This document shows positions 16,952-26,520 of a stretch of 64,000 nt of DNA, one piece after another; position 1 is the stretch's first letter, and each line of letters opens with the position of its first letter. The notes beneath the pieces were generated by a model. It saw nothing but the letters and a program-made list of their open reading frames with translations, made no database searches and had not been told where the DNA came from. A program made the position numbers and the translations under genes. This DNA comes from an uncultured Lachnobacterium sp. (GTDB lineage: Bacteria; Bacillota; Clostridia; Lachnospirales; Lachnospiraceae): contig URSS01000011.1 in the NCBI GenBank assembly GCA_900550545.1, positions 1 through 64,000 on the forward strand, written 5' to 3'.

Positions 16952-17581
16952 ATGGGAAAATTAAAGATTAATCATTATGTCGTTGGTCCGGTACAGACAA
17001 ACTGTTATTTTGCAATCAACGAGGATACAAAGGAACTGATCATTATAGATCCGGGAGATGCCGCAAAGCAGCTGGCAGAAAGAATCCGCAAGGAAGGGTG
17101 CAAGCCGGTAGCAATCCTGTTGACGCACGGACATTTTGACCATGCATCCGCAGCAGAAGAACTGGCAAAAGAGTTTGGAATTTCTATTTATATTGACGAG
17201 GATGACAAGGAAACACTGGAAGATCCGGAAGCCAATGTCAGCTATATGATGGGCGAAAGCAAAGTCTTTCATGCCGATGTATTTTTAAAAGACGAACAGG
17301 AGCTGGATCTGGCGGGATTTCATATTCGTGTGCTGCATACACCGGGACATACCAAAGGCGGTTGCTGCTACTATTTCCCATATGAGGATGTGCTTTTTTC
17401 CGGCGATACTTTATTCTGCACTTCCGTGGGACGTACAGATTTCAAAGGGGGCAGCAGTTCGGATCTGATTCGCTCCATCAAAGAGAAATTGATGGCATTA
17501 CCGGATCGTACGACGGTGTATCCGGGACACAATGATGTGACAAGCATTGAAAATGAGAGGATGTATAACCCATACCTATGA
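16952..17581 (+). CDS. MBL-fold metallo-hydrolase (glyoxalase II / YcbL-like)
   Basis: The protein has 209 residues. The zinc motif THGHFDH near 59-65, HTPGHTKGG near 129, SGDTLF near 150 and PGHN near 190 give the full metallo-beta-lactamase metal site. Cytosolic relatives act on thioesters such as S-lactoylglutathione or similar. The natural substrate here is unknown, since clostridia often lack glutathione. It overlaps hemZ by 4 bases (ATGA), so the two are coupled. GGAG lies 8 bases upstream. Confidence 0.88.
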   Translation: MGKLKINHYVVGPVQTNCYFAINEDTKELIIIDPGDAAKQLAERIRKEGCKPVAILLTHGHFDHASAAEELAKEFGISIYIDEDDKETLEDPEANVSYMMGESKVFHADVFLKDEQELDLAGFHIRVLHTPGHTKGGCCYYFPYEDVLFSGDTLFCTSVGRTDFKGGSSSDLIRSIKEKLMALPDRTTVYPGHNDVTSIENERMYNPYL

Positions 17582-19092
17582 TTACAGTAAATTTAAATCG
17601 AACGGAATTTGAATATGACATTCACTCGCTTCTGAAGGCTTTTTTCCCGAAAGAGGATGTGGAAATCTATTACACGAAGGAGGCGCATGCAGAGGAAAAA
17701 AATGTGGCATGCACCAATCATTCCGCAGAGAATGAAACAGAGAGTGCTTCGCATTTTTCCATTACATATGAGGATAAGCAGATTTCCATTACATGTACAC
17801 TGGAAAATCAGAAGCCGGCAGAGTGCACATTTGCTGTGGATTTTGCAGACCGGGCAGAGACGAAGAATGCACTCAAAGAGAATTTGTACCATCTGTTGGA
17901 AGAAGTGACGGGACAGAGTCTTCCGTGGGGAACTTTGACCGGCATCCGGCCGACAAAGATTCCGATGCAGCTTCTGGATGAGGGAAAGACAAAGGAAGAA
18001 GTTGCTTTTTATATGAAGAAAACGTATCTTGCATCCGATGAAAAAGTGGATTTATCCATCGCAATCGCAGAGCGTGAGCGTGCGCTTCTTTCGCAGCTCG
18101 ATTATAAAAATGGATACAGCCTGTATATCGGAATTCCATTTTGCCCGAGTACATGTCTGTACTGCTCGTTTACTTCGTATCCGTTGGCAATCTGGAAAAA
18201 GCAGGTGGATGCATATCTGGATGCGTTGGAGAAAGAAATCGACTATGTGGCAGTAAAGAATTATCATAAGAAACTGAATTCCATTTATATCGGTGGAGGT
18301 ACGCCGACAACGTTGGAGCCATATCAGCTGGATCGTCTGATCCGCAAAATCCGTTGCAGTTTTGATTTGAGCAGCTGCATCGAGTTTACTGTGGAAGCCG
18401 GACGCCCGGATTCTATTACAACGGAAAAGTTACAGGTGTTGCGTAACAACGGAATCAGCCGTATTTCCATCAATCCACAGACGATGAAGCAGGAGACTCT
18501 TGATATCATTGGCCGTCATCATACGGTAGAACAGACGATTGAGAGTTTTAAGCTGGCGAGAAGTCTTGGTTTTGACAATATCAATATGGATTTGATCATG
18601 GGACTTCCGGAGGAAGATCTCGAGGATGTGCGTCATACGATGGAAGTGTTAAAGGAGCTGGATCCGGACAATATCACGATTCACTCCCTCGCCATTAAGC
18701 GTGCGGCGCGGTTGAACATTTTTAAAGACCGTTATGAAAGCATGCAGATGGTCAACACACAGGAACATATGGATCTGTGTGCATCAATCTGCAAAGAGAT
18801 GGGGCTTTCTCCATATTATCTGTATCGTCAGAAGGGCATGGCAGGAAATATGGAAAATGTAGGGTATGCAAAGCCGGGTAAGGCAGGCGTATACAACATT
18901 CTGATTATGGAAGAGAAACAGACCATCGTGGCGTGTGGAGCGGGAGCTTCAACGAAACGTGTCTGGAATGAGCCAAATCCAGATGGCACGCATCGGATCG
19001 AACGGTGCGAGAATGTCAAGGATGTCGGGCAGTATATCGAGAGAATTGATGAAATGATACAGCGCAAACAGCAACTGTTCGCAGAAGAATAA
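17578..19092 (+). CDS. hemZ: Radical SAM coproporphyrinogen III dehydrogenase, HemZ type
   Basis: The protein has 504 residues. The radical SAM cluster motif CPSTCLYC lies near 191-198, followed by SFTSYP. IYIGGGTPTTLEP is the glycine-rich SAM site, and MDLIMGLPEED belongs to the HemN/HemZ group. The N-terminal 170 residues are the HemZ-specific extension, with the TGIRPTKIP motif typical of HemZ. The family is tied to oxygen-independent haem synthesis, although many Lachnospiraceae with HemZ lack a full haem pathway, so the true reaction is uncertain. A terminator follows. Confidence 0.9.
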   Translation: MITVNLNRTEFEYDIHSLLKAFFPKEDVEIYYTKEAHAEEKNVACTNHSAENETESASHFSITYEDKQISITCTLENQKPAECTFAVDFADRAETKNALKENLYHLLEEVTGQSLPWGTLTGIRPTKIPMQLLDEGKTKEEVAFYMKKTYLASDEKVDLSIAIAERERALLSQLDYKNGYSLYIGIPFCPSTCLYCSFTSYPLAIWKKQVDAYLDALEKEIDYVAVKNYHKKLNSIYIGGGTPTTLEPYQLDRLIRKIRCSFDLSSCIEFTVEAGRPDSITTEKLQVLRNNGISRISINPQTMKQETLDIIGRHHTVEQTIESFKLARSLGFDNINMDLIMGLPEEDLEDVRHTMEVLKELDPDNITIHSLAIKRAARLNIFKDRYESMQMVNTQEHMDLCASICKEMGLSPYYLYRQKGMAGNMENVGYAKPGKAGVYNILIMEEKQTIVACGAGASTKRVWNEPNPDGTHRIERCENVKDVGQYIERIDEMIQRKQQLFAEE

Positions 19093-19116
19093 TCATTAAA
19101 TATTTTATAATAGTGT

Positions 19117-19149
19117 AAGGTGCATGGGAGGAAAAGCCATGCACCTTTT
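19117..19149 (+). terminator. Rho-independent terminator of hemZ
   Basis: AAGGTGCATGG (19117-19127) pairs perfectly with CCATGCACCTT (19137-19147), then TT. Confidence 0.75.
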
Positions 19150-19176
19150 GGGTTTGATTTATTAACTTGCAGAAAG

Positions 19177-19185
19177 TGATATAAT
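19177..19185 (+). promoter_or_regulatory. Extended -10 promoter of the arginase-fold gene
   Basis: TGA followed by a perfect TATAAT (19180-19185), 35 bases before the start. No clear -35 is visible. Confidence 0.5.
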
Positions 19186-19220
19186 AAGGATGTATATAAA
19201 TTTGATGGAAGGTGAATGAT

Positions 19221-20030
19221 TTGGCACAACTACTTAACAACCACCTCATCCTGGATTTTTCTCATGTGTATTGTGATGAGAATATTCCACGCAATGATAA
19301 ACTTCATTGGATCGATTGCTCGGACATCTACGAGTGTGATTTGTATTGTTCACAGAGCGCAGAGGAAGAGATTCATAGAAGAATTGATCCATATGGAATC
19401 GGTGGAATTCATTTCCTGGATTCTGGTAATTATCATTATGTGACCAAAATTATGACAGATCGGATAAGTGAGCCATTCTCGTTGATTCTGTTTGATCATC
19501 ATACAGACATGCAGCCTCCACTGATCGATGGAATGAGCAGTTGTGGTGACTGGGCAAGAAGTGTATTATTGACGAATCCAAGTTTGCAACAGCTGGTTTT
19601 GATCGGACCAAAGAAAGCAGATATTCAGGCTGTTTTCACCGATAAACAGCTGAAAGCGCGGGAGAAGAAGATACTGAAAGAGAAGCTGATTGCGTTTTCC
19701 GCCGAGGAACTTCGAGCGGGAGAGGGGCATGAGAAAGCGGAAAAGATAAGGATGGATGTTCCGTTTTATATTTCAATTGACAAGGATGTGCTGGATGAGC
19801 GGTATTGCGAAACCAACTGGAATCAGGGAAAGATGCCTCTTTCGCTTCTGGAGCATTTGCTGACATTATTTCTTGCACAGAAAAATATACTTGGCATTGA
19901 TATCTGTGGTGAGTGTCAGCAGGGAATCCCTCTGCCGGAATATATGGAAGCTGAGGAGAAGAACGCCGAGACGAACCGTAAGTTGTTTGAGTTCCTGACA
20001 CGTTATATTGTAACGTCCCGGAAAAAGTAA
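19221..20030 (+). CDS. Arginase/ureohydrolase-fold protein
   Basis: The protein has 269 residues from TTG 19221, because GGAAGG at 19207-19212 is 8 bases upstream; the alternative GTG 19212 would overlap that site. Motifs of the arginase-deacetylase fold are FDHHTDMQ (the DxHxD metal motif, near 93), SIDKDVLD (SxDxD, near 182) and GIDICGEC near 226. These suggest a binuclear metal centre, but the sequence is divergent from arginase and agmatinase, so the substrate (a guanidino, formimino or acetyl-amine compound) cannot be named. It is a single gene before hisS. Confidence 0.7.
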   Translation: MAQLLNNHLILDFSHVYCDENIPRNDKLHWIDCSDIYECDLYCSQSAEEEIHRRIDPYGIGGIHFLDSGNYHYVTKIMTDRISEPFSLILFDHHTDMQPPLIDGMSSCGDWARSVLLTNPSLQQLVLIGPKKADIQAVFTDKQLKAREKKILKEKLIAFSAEELRAGEGHEKAEKIRMDVPFYISIDKDVLDERYCETNWNQGKMPLSLLEHLLTLFLAQKNILGIDICGECQQGIPLPEYMEAEEKNAETNRKLFEFLTRYIVTSRKK

Positions 20031-20054
20031 TGGGAAAGCATTTTGCAACAATCC

Positions 20055-20083
20055 TTGACGTATCAGGCCCTGAACCGTATAAT
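20055..20083 (+). promoter_or_regulatory. Strong sigma-A promoter of hisS-aspS
   Basis: TTGACG (20055-20060), a 17-base spacer and a perfect TATAAT (20078-20083). The transcript would carry a leader of roughly 110 bases. Confidence 0.8.
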
Positions 20084-20099
20084 AAATGCTGGATAATGT

Positions 20100-20167
20100 G
20101 TTAATTTTTTTGAAAAATTAACATGTAGCATCAGCCCTTGCCGAAGGCAATTTTAAAGGGGCTGATG
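20100..20167 (+). promoter_or_regulatory. Structured hisS leader with two hairpins, not a T-box
   Basis: Hairpin 1 is GTTAATTTTT (20100-20109) with the A-rich arm ending at 20122. Hairpin 2 is CATCAGCCC (20129-20137) with GGGCTGATG (20159-20167), and encloses TTGCC/GGCAA. The start codon is 33 bases beyond. The T-box antiterminator consensus is absent. It may regulate or stabilise the synthetase mRNA. Confidence 0.5.
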
Positions 20168-20200
20168 TTCACGTGCAAGAGAGTAAATGGAGGAAATCAA

Positions 20201-21460
20201 ATGGCACTGAGCAAGAAGCCGGTAAACGGCATGAAAGATATATTACCTGCTGAGATGGAAATCCGAGATTATGTGACAAGCGTAATCAAGGACACTTATC
20301 GAAGCTTTGGTTTTACCCCGATTGAGACACCTTGTATGGAAAATATTGCAAACCTTTCCAATAAGCAGGGTGGGGAAAACGAAAAACTTATTTTTAAAGT
20401 ATTAAAGCGTGGAGAAAAGTTAAATTTAGACACTGCAAAAGAAGAGGCGGATGTTGTAGATTTTGGTATGCGTTACGATCTGACCGTTCCTCTTTCCCGC
20501 TTTTATGCAAACAATGCGAATGATCTTCCAAGCCCGTTCAAGGCATTGCAGATTGGAAGCGTATGGAGAGCTGATCGCCCACAGAGAGGCCGTTACCGTC
20601 AGTTTACCCAATGCGATATTGATATATTAGGTGAGCCAAGTAACCTTGCAGAGATTGAGCTGATTACTGCAACCACCACAACTATCGGAAGACTTGGTTT
20701 CAAGAACTTTGAAATCCGCATCAATGAGCGTCGCATTTTAAAGGCGATGGCTGCATACAGTGGTTTTTCTGAGGAAGATTATGACAGTGTATTTATCACA
20801 TTGGACAAGATGGACAAGATCGGTGTGGATGGAGTGGCAGAGGAACTTGCAAAAGAAGGTTATGCGCAGGAGTCCATTGACAAATATCTTGGACTTTTTA
20901 AGCTTTTGGAAGAAAAGAAAGATGTCGCAGAAGGTGTGGCATTCCTTGCAGATACACTTGGTGAATATTTAGATGCTGAAGTGGTAACGAATATGACAGA
21001 GATTGCTACTGCAGTGAACGCAACAAAGAATGCAGAGTTTACACTGGTATTTGACCCAACTCTGGTACGTGGTATGAGTTATTATACCGGAACAATCTTT
21101 GAAATTTCCATGCCGGAGTTTGGTGCAGCCTGTGGTGGTGGCGGAAGATACGACAAGATGATTGGAAAATTTACTGGAAATGATGTACCGGCATGTGGAT
21201 TTTCTATTGGATTTGAGCGCATTATTCTGCTTCTGATGGAGAGTGGATTTAAAATTCCAGAGAGCCCGAAGAGAGTCGCATATCTTGTAGAGAAGAAGTA
21301 TCCTGCAGAAAAGCTTGTGGAAGTTATGAAACAGGCGAAGGAAGCCAGAGAGAACGGACAGCAGGTGCTGGTTGTTCGCATGAACAAGAATAAGAAATTC
21401 CAGAAAGAACAGCTCGCAAAAGAGGGGTATGAGGAGTTCGTGGAGTTTTTTAACAGATAG
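20201..21460 (+). CDS. hisS: Histidine--tRNA ligase
   Basis: The protein has 419 residues. It is a class II synthetase that charges tRNA-His. Signatures are PVNGMKDILP at the N-terminus, FKVLKRGEKLNL, motif 2 RADRPQRGRYRQFTQCDIDI near 127-146, the histidine-binding LVRGMSYYTGTIFE near 288, and the AACGGGGRYD glycine loop near 308. The C-terminal anticodon-binding domain follows. GGAGG precedes ATG 20201; an upstream in-frame start at 20138 falls inside the leader hairpins and is rejected. aspS follows 50 bases later in the usual Firmicutes order. Confidence 0.96.
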   Translation: MALSKKPVNGMKDILPAEMEIRDYVTSVIKDTYRSFGFTPIETPCMENIANLSNKQGGENEKLIFKVLKRGEKLNLDTAKEEADVVDFGMRYDLTVPLSRFYANNANDLPSPFKALQIGSVWRADRPQRGRYRQFTQCDIDILGEPSNLAEIELITATTTTIGRLGFKNFEIRINERRILKAMAAYSGFSEEDYDSVFITLDKMDKIGVDGVAEELAKEGYAQESIDKYLGLFKLLEEKKDVAEGVAFLADTLGEYLDAEVVTNMTEIATAVNATKNAEFTLVFDPTLVRGMSYYTGTIFEISMPEFGAACGGGGRYDKMIGKFTGNDVPACGFSIGFERIILLLMESGFKIPESPKRVAYLVEKKYPAEKLVEVMKQAKEARENGQQVLVVRMNKNKKFQKEQLAKEGYEEFVEFFNR

Positions 21461-21510
21461 TTACGATTCGCAAGAATAATGATAGACAATAGAGTATAGA
21501 GGAGACAATC

Positions 21511-23313
21511 ATGGCAGAATCAATGAAAGGCTTACACAGAAGCCACAGATGTACAGAGGTATCCAATGCCAACATCGGTGAGAAAGTCACCGTCATGGGA
21601 TGGGTACAGAAGAGAAGAAATTTAGGAAGTCTGATTTTTATCGACTTACGTGATAGAAGCGGTCTGCTGCAGATCGTATTTGATGAGGACAGCGTAGGAG
21701 CAGATGGTTTTGCAAAAGCCGGAACTTTGCGTAGCGAGTATGTTGTAGCAATCGAGGGAACGGTGCAGAAACGTTCTGCAGCAGTCAATGAGAACTTAAA
21801 GACCGGAGATATCGAAGTGATTGCTACAAGCCTTCGCATTTTATCCGAATCTCAGACACCACCATTCGCAATCGAAGAGAACAGCCAGACAAAGGAAGAT
21901 ATCCGTTTGAAATATCGTTATCTTGATTTAAGAAGACCGGATATTCAGCGTAATTTAATGTTAAAGAGCCGTGTGCTCGGACTGATGCGTCAGTTTATGG
22001 CAAACGAGGGATTTTTGGAGATTGAGACACCAATCCTTTGCAAGTCTACACCGGAAGGAGCCAGAGATTATCTTGTGCCAAGCCGTGTACATCCGGGCAA
22101 TTTTTATGCTCTGCCACAGTCTCCACAGCTTTTCAAGCAGCTTCTGATGGCATCCGGTTATGACCGTTATTTCCAGATTGCACGCTGCTTCCGTGATGAG
22201 GACCTTCGCGCAGATCGTCAGCCGGAATTCACACAGGCAGATATGGAGTTATCTTTCGTGGATATCGAGGATGTATTAGATGTAAACGAGCGTCTTTTGA
22301 AATATGTATTCAAGGAGGCTATCGGTGTTGATGTACAGATTCCGTTGCAGCGTATGCCATGGCAGGAAGCAATGGACCGTTTCGGTTCTGACAAGCCGGA
22401 TACCCGTTTTGGCATGGAACTTGTAGACGTTTCTGAGGTTGTCAAAGGCTGTGGATTCGGCGTATTTACCGGCGCGCTTGAGAATGGCGGTTCCGTACGT
22501 GGTATTAATGTTGAGGGACAGGGACATATGCCTCGTAAGAAAATTGACAAGCTGGTTGAGCATGCTAAGGGATGCGGTGCCAAGGGACTTGCATATCTGT
22601 GCATTAACGAGGATGGAACTTATAAATCTTCTTTCGCAAAATTTATGACAGAAGAGGAATTGAATGCATTGGTTGCAAAGATGAATGGTAAGCCGGGCGA
22701 TTTACTTTTATTCGCAGCAGACAAGAACAAGATCGTATGGAATGTTCTTGGTGCACTTCGTCTTCTTTTAGGTGAAGAGCTTGGACTGATTGATGAGAAT
22801 CAGTACAATTTCCTTTGGGTAACTGAGTTCCCTCTGTTAGAGTGGTCCGATGAGGAGAACCGATTCATGGCAATGCATCATCCATTTACGATGCCGATGG
22901 AAGAGGACTGGGATAAGATTGACAGTGATCCGGGTGCAGTTCGTGCAAAGGCTTACGACATTGTACTGAACGGAACGGAGCTTGGCGGAGGATCTGTCCG
23001 TATCCATCAGGATGATATTCAGGAGAAGATGTTTGAAGTTCTTGGATTTACCAAGGAGCGCGCACATGAACAGTTTGGATTCCTTCTGGATGCATTCTCT
23101 TATGGTGTACCACCACACGCAGGACTTGCTTATGGTGTGGATCGTATGATCATGCATATGGTACACGCAGATTCTATCCGTGATGTTATTGCATTCCCTA
23201 AGGTTAAGGACGCTTCGGATCTGATGTCTGAGGCTCCGGGAACCGTTGACGAGAAGCAGTTGGAAGAATTAGGAATTCAGATTACTGCAACCGATGATGA
23301 GAAGGAAGAATAA
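21511..23313 (+). CDS. aspS: Aspartate--tRNA ligase
   Basis: The protein has 600 residues, the bacterial-type length. The N-terminal OB fold (VTVMGWVQKRRNLGSLIFID) binds the anticodon. KYRYLDLRRPDIQ, the class II motif 2 FRDEDLRADRQPEFTQ near 230 and the C-terminal GLAYGVDRMIM near 540 make up the catalytic core. The bacterial GAD insertion lies between about 290 and 430. It is cotranscribed with hisS from the promoter at 20055. Whether it is discriminating or also charges tRNA-Asn cannot be told from this window. Confidence 0.96.
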   Translation: MAESMKGLHRSHRCTEVSNANIGEKVTVMGWVQKRRNLGSLIFIDLRDRSGLLQIVFDEDSVGADGFAKAGTLRSEYVVAIEGTVQKRSAAVNENLKTGDIEVIATSLRILSESQTPPFAIEENSQTKEDIRLKYRYLDLRRPDIQRNLMLKSRVLGLMRQFMANEGFLEIETPILCKSTPEGARDYLVPSRVHPGNFYALPQSPQLFKQLLMASGYDRYFQIARCFRDEDLRADRQPEFTQADMELSFVDIEDVLDVNERLLKYVFKEAIGVDVQIPLQRMPWQEAMDRFGSDKPDTRFGMELVDVSEVVKGCGFGVFTGALENGGSVRGINVEGQGHMPRKKIDKLVEHAKGCGAKGLAYLCINEDGTYKSSFAKFMTEEELNALVAKMNGKPGDLLLFAADKNKIVWNVLGALRLLLGEELGLIDENQYNFLWVTEFPLLEWSDEENRFMAMHHPFTMPMEEDWDKIDSDPGAVRAKAYDIVLNGTELGGGSVRIHQDDIQEKMFEVLGFTKERAHEQFGFLLDAFSYGVPPHAGLAYGVDRMIMHMVHADSIRDVIAFPKVKDASDLMSEAPGTVDEKQLEELGIQITATDDEKEE

Positions 23314-23325
23314 TTCTCTGAATTT

Positions 23326-24339
23326 ATGAAAATAGTAAAATTATATTGGAAGAAAATTATAGTTGTGGTTGTGTTGCTTGTTCTGTTGGCTTTCATTGCT
23401 TTTATGTATTTGAAATTGACAGAACTGACCAACCAGCTGACCTATCTGCAGGATTCCACCAATGTGATCCTGTCAGATGTGGGAAACCTTCAGTCGAATA
23501 TTGAAAAGACGCTCGAAGAGGGTGCCAGCATGATTGAAGATTATTCCATTGATATTGTGGATATGAATTTCAGTAAAAAGACCTATGATGTATCGGTCTC
23601 TGTGATTCCAAAAGAATACTCAGATAAGACATCTGTCACAGTTTATTTTGGAACGAAAGAATGTCCGCTTAAGGCCGATGGTTATACGTTCAAAGGAAAT
23701 ATGACGCTGCCATTGGATCAGACATTTGATGGAAATATCACATTCCTGATTGCAAACGGAAGCAAGAAAGCAACGGAAGTGTTGCAGGATTATAATGGAA
23801 TGAACACGGACTTATCGAGGGTATTGTCCGGAAGCCTGGAAGATGCACCAACGTACAAAGATGGAGAGATTCATCTGAAAAGTGATTGCACCTTTGTGTT
23901 GGATAACATTGATCTCTATGAATTTACGGAATTTGAAATGGTGGCAGACTTGAACGATATGGAAATCTGGTCACAGGATTTAATGCAGAATCTGACAGAT
24001 GAGACTGCCAATGAGTCGATTGATGATCAGCTTCTGACAACAGAAGTCGATACGCAGGAGATAAGTCAGAGTTTTGCAACATCCGGAACTGGCGAGAGTA
24101 CATGTAAATTCTCCTATGAATTACCAGTGAATACAGATGATGATGGGGATGTTGTAAGAGACAATCAGCATATTCGTATATATTTGCGGGCTGTAACAAA
24201 AGATGGATATCGATTCGAGTATGATGTCTTCCAGGGGGATTACCTTGGCGATGCGGATGAGCTTGATGGGGACAGTTTTGACTGGGACAGTCATGCAGTT
24301 GCTTATGACCGGAAGGGAAATAAGCTGGAATTGAATTAG
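23326..24339 (+). CDS. Single-span membrane-anchored protein of unknown function
   Basis: The protein has 337 residues. A basic start (MKIVKLYWKK) and one membrane segment at about 11-29 are followed by a short coiled-coil-like region (LTELTNQLTYLQDSTNV) and two or three beta-rich external domains with many Asp and Thr. It begins 13 bases after aspS with only a weak ribosome site, so it may be read on the aspS transcript. Convergent terminator sequences end it. No family is recognised. The topology resembles extracytoplasmic sensor or adhesin modules, but that is only inference. Confidence 0.6.
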   Translation: MKIVKLYWKKIIVVVVLLVLLAFIAFMYLKLTELTNQLTYLQDSTNVILSDVGNLQSNIEKTLEEGASMIEDYSIDIVDMNFSKKTYDVSVSVIPKEYSDKTSVTVYFGTKECPLKADGYTFKGNMTLPLDQTFDGNITFLIANGSKKATEVLQDYNGMNTDLSRVLSGSLEDAPTYKDGEIHLKSDCTFVLDNIDLYEFTEFEMVADLNDMEIWSQDLMQNLTDETANESIDDQLLTTEVDTQEISQSFATSGTGESTCKFSYELPVNTDDDGDVVRDNQHIRIYLRAVTKDGYRFEYDVFQGDYLGDADELDGDSFDWDSHAVAYDRKGNKLELN

Positions 24340-24360
24340 AAATAAGAAAAAATAGAACGA

Positions 24361-24393
24361 AAAAAAGAAGTGCGTTACTGCACTTCTTTTTTT
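24361..24393. terminator. Bidirectional terminator between convergent genes
   Basis: AAAAAAGAAGTGC (24361-24373) pairs with GCACTTCTTTTTT around a 6-base loop, with T runs on either strand. It serves the 23326-24339 gene and, on the minus strand, the histidine kinase gene whose stop is in the loop. Confidence 0.85.
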
Positions 24394-25811
24394 GATAGTG
24401 GAAGCGTGAAAATAAATTCGGTTCCCACACCTTCCGTACTGATGACATTGATATGTTCGTTGTGTGCTTGAATGATTTCCTTCACAATTGCGAGTCCAAG
24501 ACCAGTTCCCTTCTTATCTTTTCCGCGGGAGAGATCTGTTTTGTAGAAACGATCCCAGATTTTTTTGATGCTATCCGCAGGAATGCCGATTCCGGAATCT
24601 TTTACGGAAATCAGAACTTTTTCATTTTTGATGCTGGTCTCGATTTTGATTGCCGAATTGTTATGCGAAAACTTGGTAGCATTATCTATCAAATTGTAGA
24701 GTACCTGTTGGATTTTTGTCATATCTCCTGTGACAAACAATTCCTGACCTGTGAGCACCAGATCAAAAGAGAGTCCTTTTTTGTTACAGGTGCCTTCGAA
24801 GGTAAGGATGGTTGTCTTGATCATGCGGTTAATATCAAAATCTGCGACATCAAGCATGATGCCGTGACGACCAAACTGGTTGAGATCAAGAATACTTTGT
24901 GTCAGTTTGGCCAGTCGTTCCGTTTCAAAAAGAATAATATTCAGGTATTTATCCTGTAATTCCGGTGGTATTGTTCCATCCAGCATTGCCTCGACATAAC
25001 CTTTGATCGAGGTGAGTGGTGATCGGAAATCGTGAGAAACATTTGAAATAAATTTACGCTGATCTTCTTCGAGTGTATTCAGCTCATTGGCCATATAGTT
25101 CATGGTGTTCGCCAGAAAACCGATTTCATCGTTGGAATGTAAGGAAATCCGTGGTTCAAAGTTCCCTTTTGCATAGCTTTTGGCAACGCAGTTCATCTTT
25201 AACATTGGCCGATAGAAGCAAACGGTAAAAAACAGAAGAATCAAAAATGCACAGATATAAATAATTCCAATGGTAAAAAACGTGATGTTCATAAAATGAT
25301 TGGTCACTTCGGTAACGGTAGCGACCGGTTTATGAATCAGTACGTAGCTGCGCACACGGTAATTGACAGTCACAGGAGAAAATACAGTTATGGTATTCTC
25401 GGAAAAGGAATCATAAAAGTTTCCAACAGTATAGTAAGTATTGCCAAAACTTGTAGGATCAAAATCAGGCAGCGTGGTATAATGTGCATTTGCTGCACGT
25501 TGTCCGATGGAACTGTCTGAGGAGTTGAACAGGACATTTCCTTGCGAATCTACCACCCAGATTTCAGCGGTAAGATAACTGCTGAGACTTTCCATTTGTA
25601 CCTGAAAATCTTCCAGAGACAACGTTGTATTCGTAAAGTTTGCTGCATATTTGGAAGCTATCTGTGTTGCCTCGCGATACAGATTCTGTGCCTCATGTTT
25701 TTCCAGATAGTTCGTGATACTGTGCTGTGTAAAGGTACAGAGGACAAGGATTGCCGCAATACCGAAAAATACATAGCTGAGCAGAATTTTTATGTAAATT
25801 TTTGGTTTCAT
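24375..25811 (-). CDS. Membrane sensor histidine kinase
   Basis: The protein has 478 residues. Span 1 is near 7-27, an external sensor region of about 140 residues follows, and span 2 is near 173-195. A HAMP linker leads to the dimerisation/phosphoacceptor domain with H in NVSHDFRSPLTS and an HATPase domain (NLIDNATKFS, DSGIGIP, GTGLGLAIV). It phosphorylates the response regulator encoded upstream; the two genes overlap by 4 bases. The signal is unknown. The genes run after mutS2, co-directional and closely packed, so they may share its transcript. Confidence 0.9.
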   Translation of the reverse strand: MKPKIYIKILLSYVFFGIAAILVLCTFTQHSITNYLEKHEAQNLYREATQIASKYAANFTNTTLSLEDFQVQMESLSSYLTAEIWVVDSQGNVLFNSSDSSIGQRAANAHYTTLPDFDPTSFGNTYYTVGNFYDSFSENTITVFSPVTVNYRVRSYVLIHKPVATVTEVTNHFMNITFFTIGIIYICAFLILLFFTVCFYRPMLKMNCVAKSYAKGNFEPRISLHSNDEIGFLANTMNYMANELNTLEEDQRKFISNVSHDFRSPLTSIKGYVEAMLDGTIPPELQDKYLNIILFETERLAKLTQSILDLNQFGRHGIMLDVADFDINRMIKTTILTFEGTCNKKGLSFDLVLTGQELFVTGDMTKIQQVLYNLIDNATKFSHNNSAIKIETSIKNEKVLISVKDSGIGIPADSIKKIWDRFYKTDLSRGKDKKGTGLGLAIVKEIIQAHNEHINVISTEGVGTEFIFTLPLSKKEVQ

Positions 25812-26506
25812 TCGTTTACCTCAAACTTGTAGCCGATGCCCCAGACCGTTGCGATGGACCAGGATGCATGATCCTTGATTTTTTCGCGGAGACGTTTTAC
25901 GTGGACATCAACAGTACGTGTGTCTCCAATGTATTCATAGCCCCAGATATGGTCCAAAAGCTGCTCCCTTGTAAATACCTGATTTGGTGAGGAGGCCAGA
26001 AAATACAAAAGCTCAAGTTCCTTTGGGGGCATATCGATCGGTTTGCCGTTGTACATGACAGAGTAGTTAGACAGATTGACCACCAGATCCGGATACTCCA
26101 CATATTTGAGATCTACAATAGATTCGGTCTTTACCGGCTGGTAGCGTCGCAGTACTGCTTTGACACGGGCAACGAGTTCTTTGGAATCAAATGGTTTGAG
26201 AATATAATCGTCAGCACCAAGCTCGAGACCGAGTACTTTGTCAAAAATCTCACCTTTGGCAGAGAGCATAATGATAGGAACATTATTCTTTGCGCGAATC
26301 TCGCGGCACACCTGGTAGCCGTCGATGCCTGGAAGCATCAGATCCAGAAGAATGAGGTTCGGATTATATTGCTCAAATGCACGGAGTGCTTCTTCACCGT
26401 CATTTACAATTTTGGTATCATAACATTCTTTGGTAAGATAGAGTGAAATTAATTCTGCAATATTATTATCATCGTCTACAATTAAAATTTTTTGTTTACT
26501 GACCAT
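25808..26506 (-). CDS. OmpR/PhoB-family response regulator
   Basis: The protein has 232 residues. The receiver domain carries the DDDNN acid pocket, phospho-acceptor D in LILLDLMLPGIDGY near 55, the Thr/Ser switch (MLSAKGE) and K in ILKPFD. The C-terminal winged helix ends with TREQLLDHIWGYEY and VDVHVKRLREKI. It forms a pair with the overlapping histidine kinase. Targets are unknown. It starts 14 bases after mutS2 ends. Confidence 0.92.
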   Translation of the reverse strand: MVSKQKILIVDDDNNIAELISLYLTKECYDTKIVNDGEEALRAFEQYNPNLILLDLMLPGIDGYQVCREIRAKNNVPIIMLSAKGEIFDKVLGLELGADDYILKPFDSKELVARVKAVLRRYQPVKTESIVDLKYVEYPDLVVNLSNYSVMYNGKPIDMPPKELELLYFLASSPNQVFTREQLLDHIWGYEYIGDTRTVDVHVKRLREKIKDHASWSIATVWGIGYKFEVNE

Positions 26507-26520
26507 ATCTGACAGACCTC

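Noticed and set aside
20084..20200. T-box riboswitch before hisS
   Set aside because: No antiterminator consensus, no specifier loop and too short; only simple hairpins are present.
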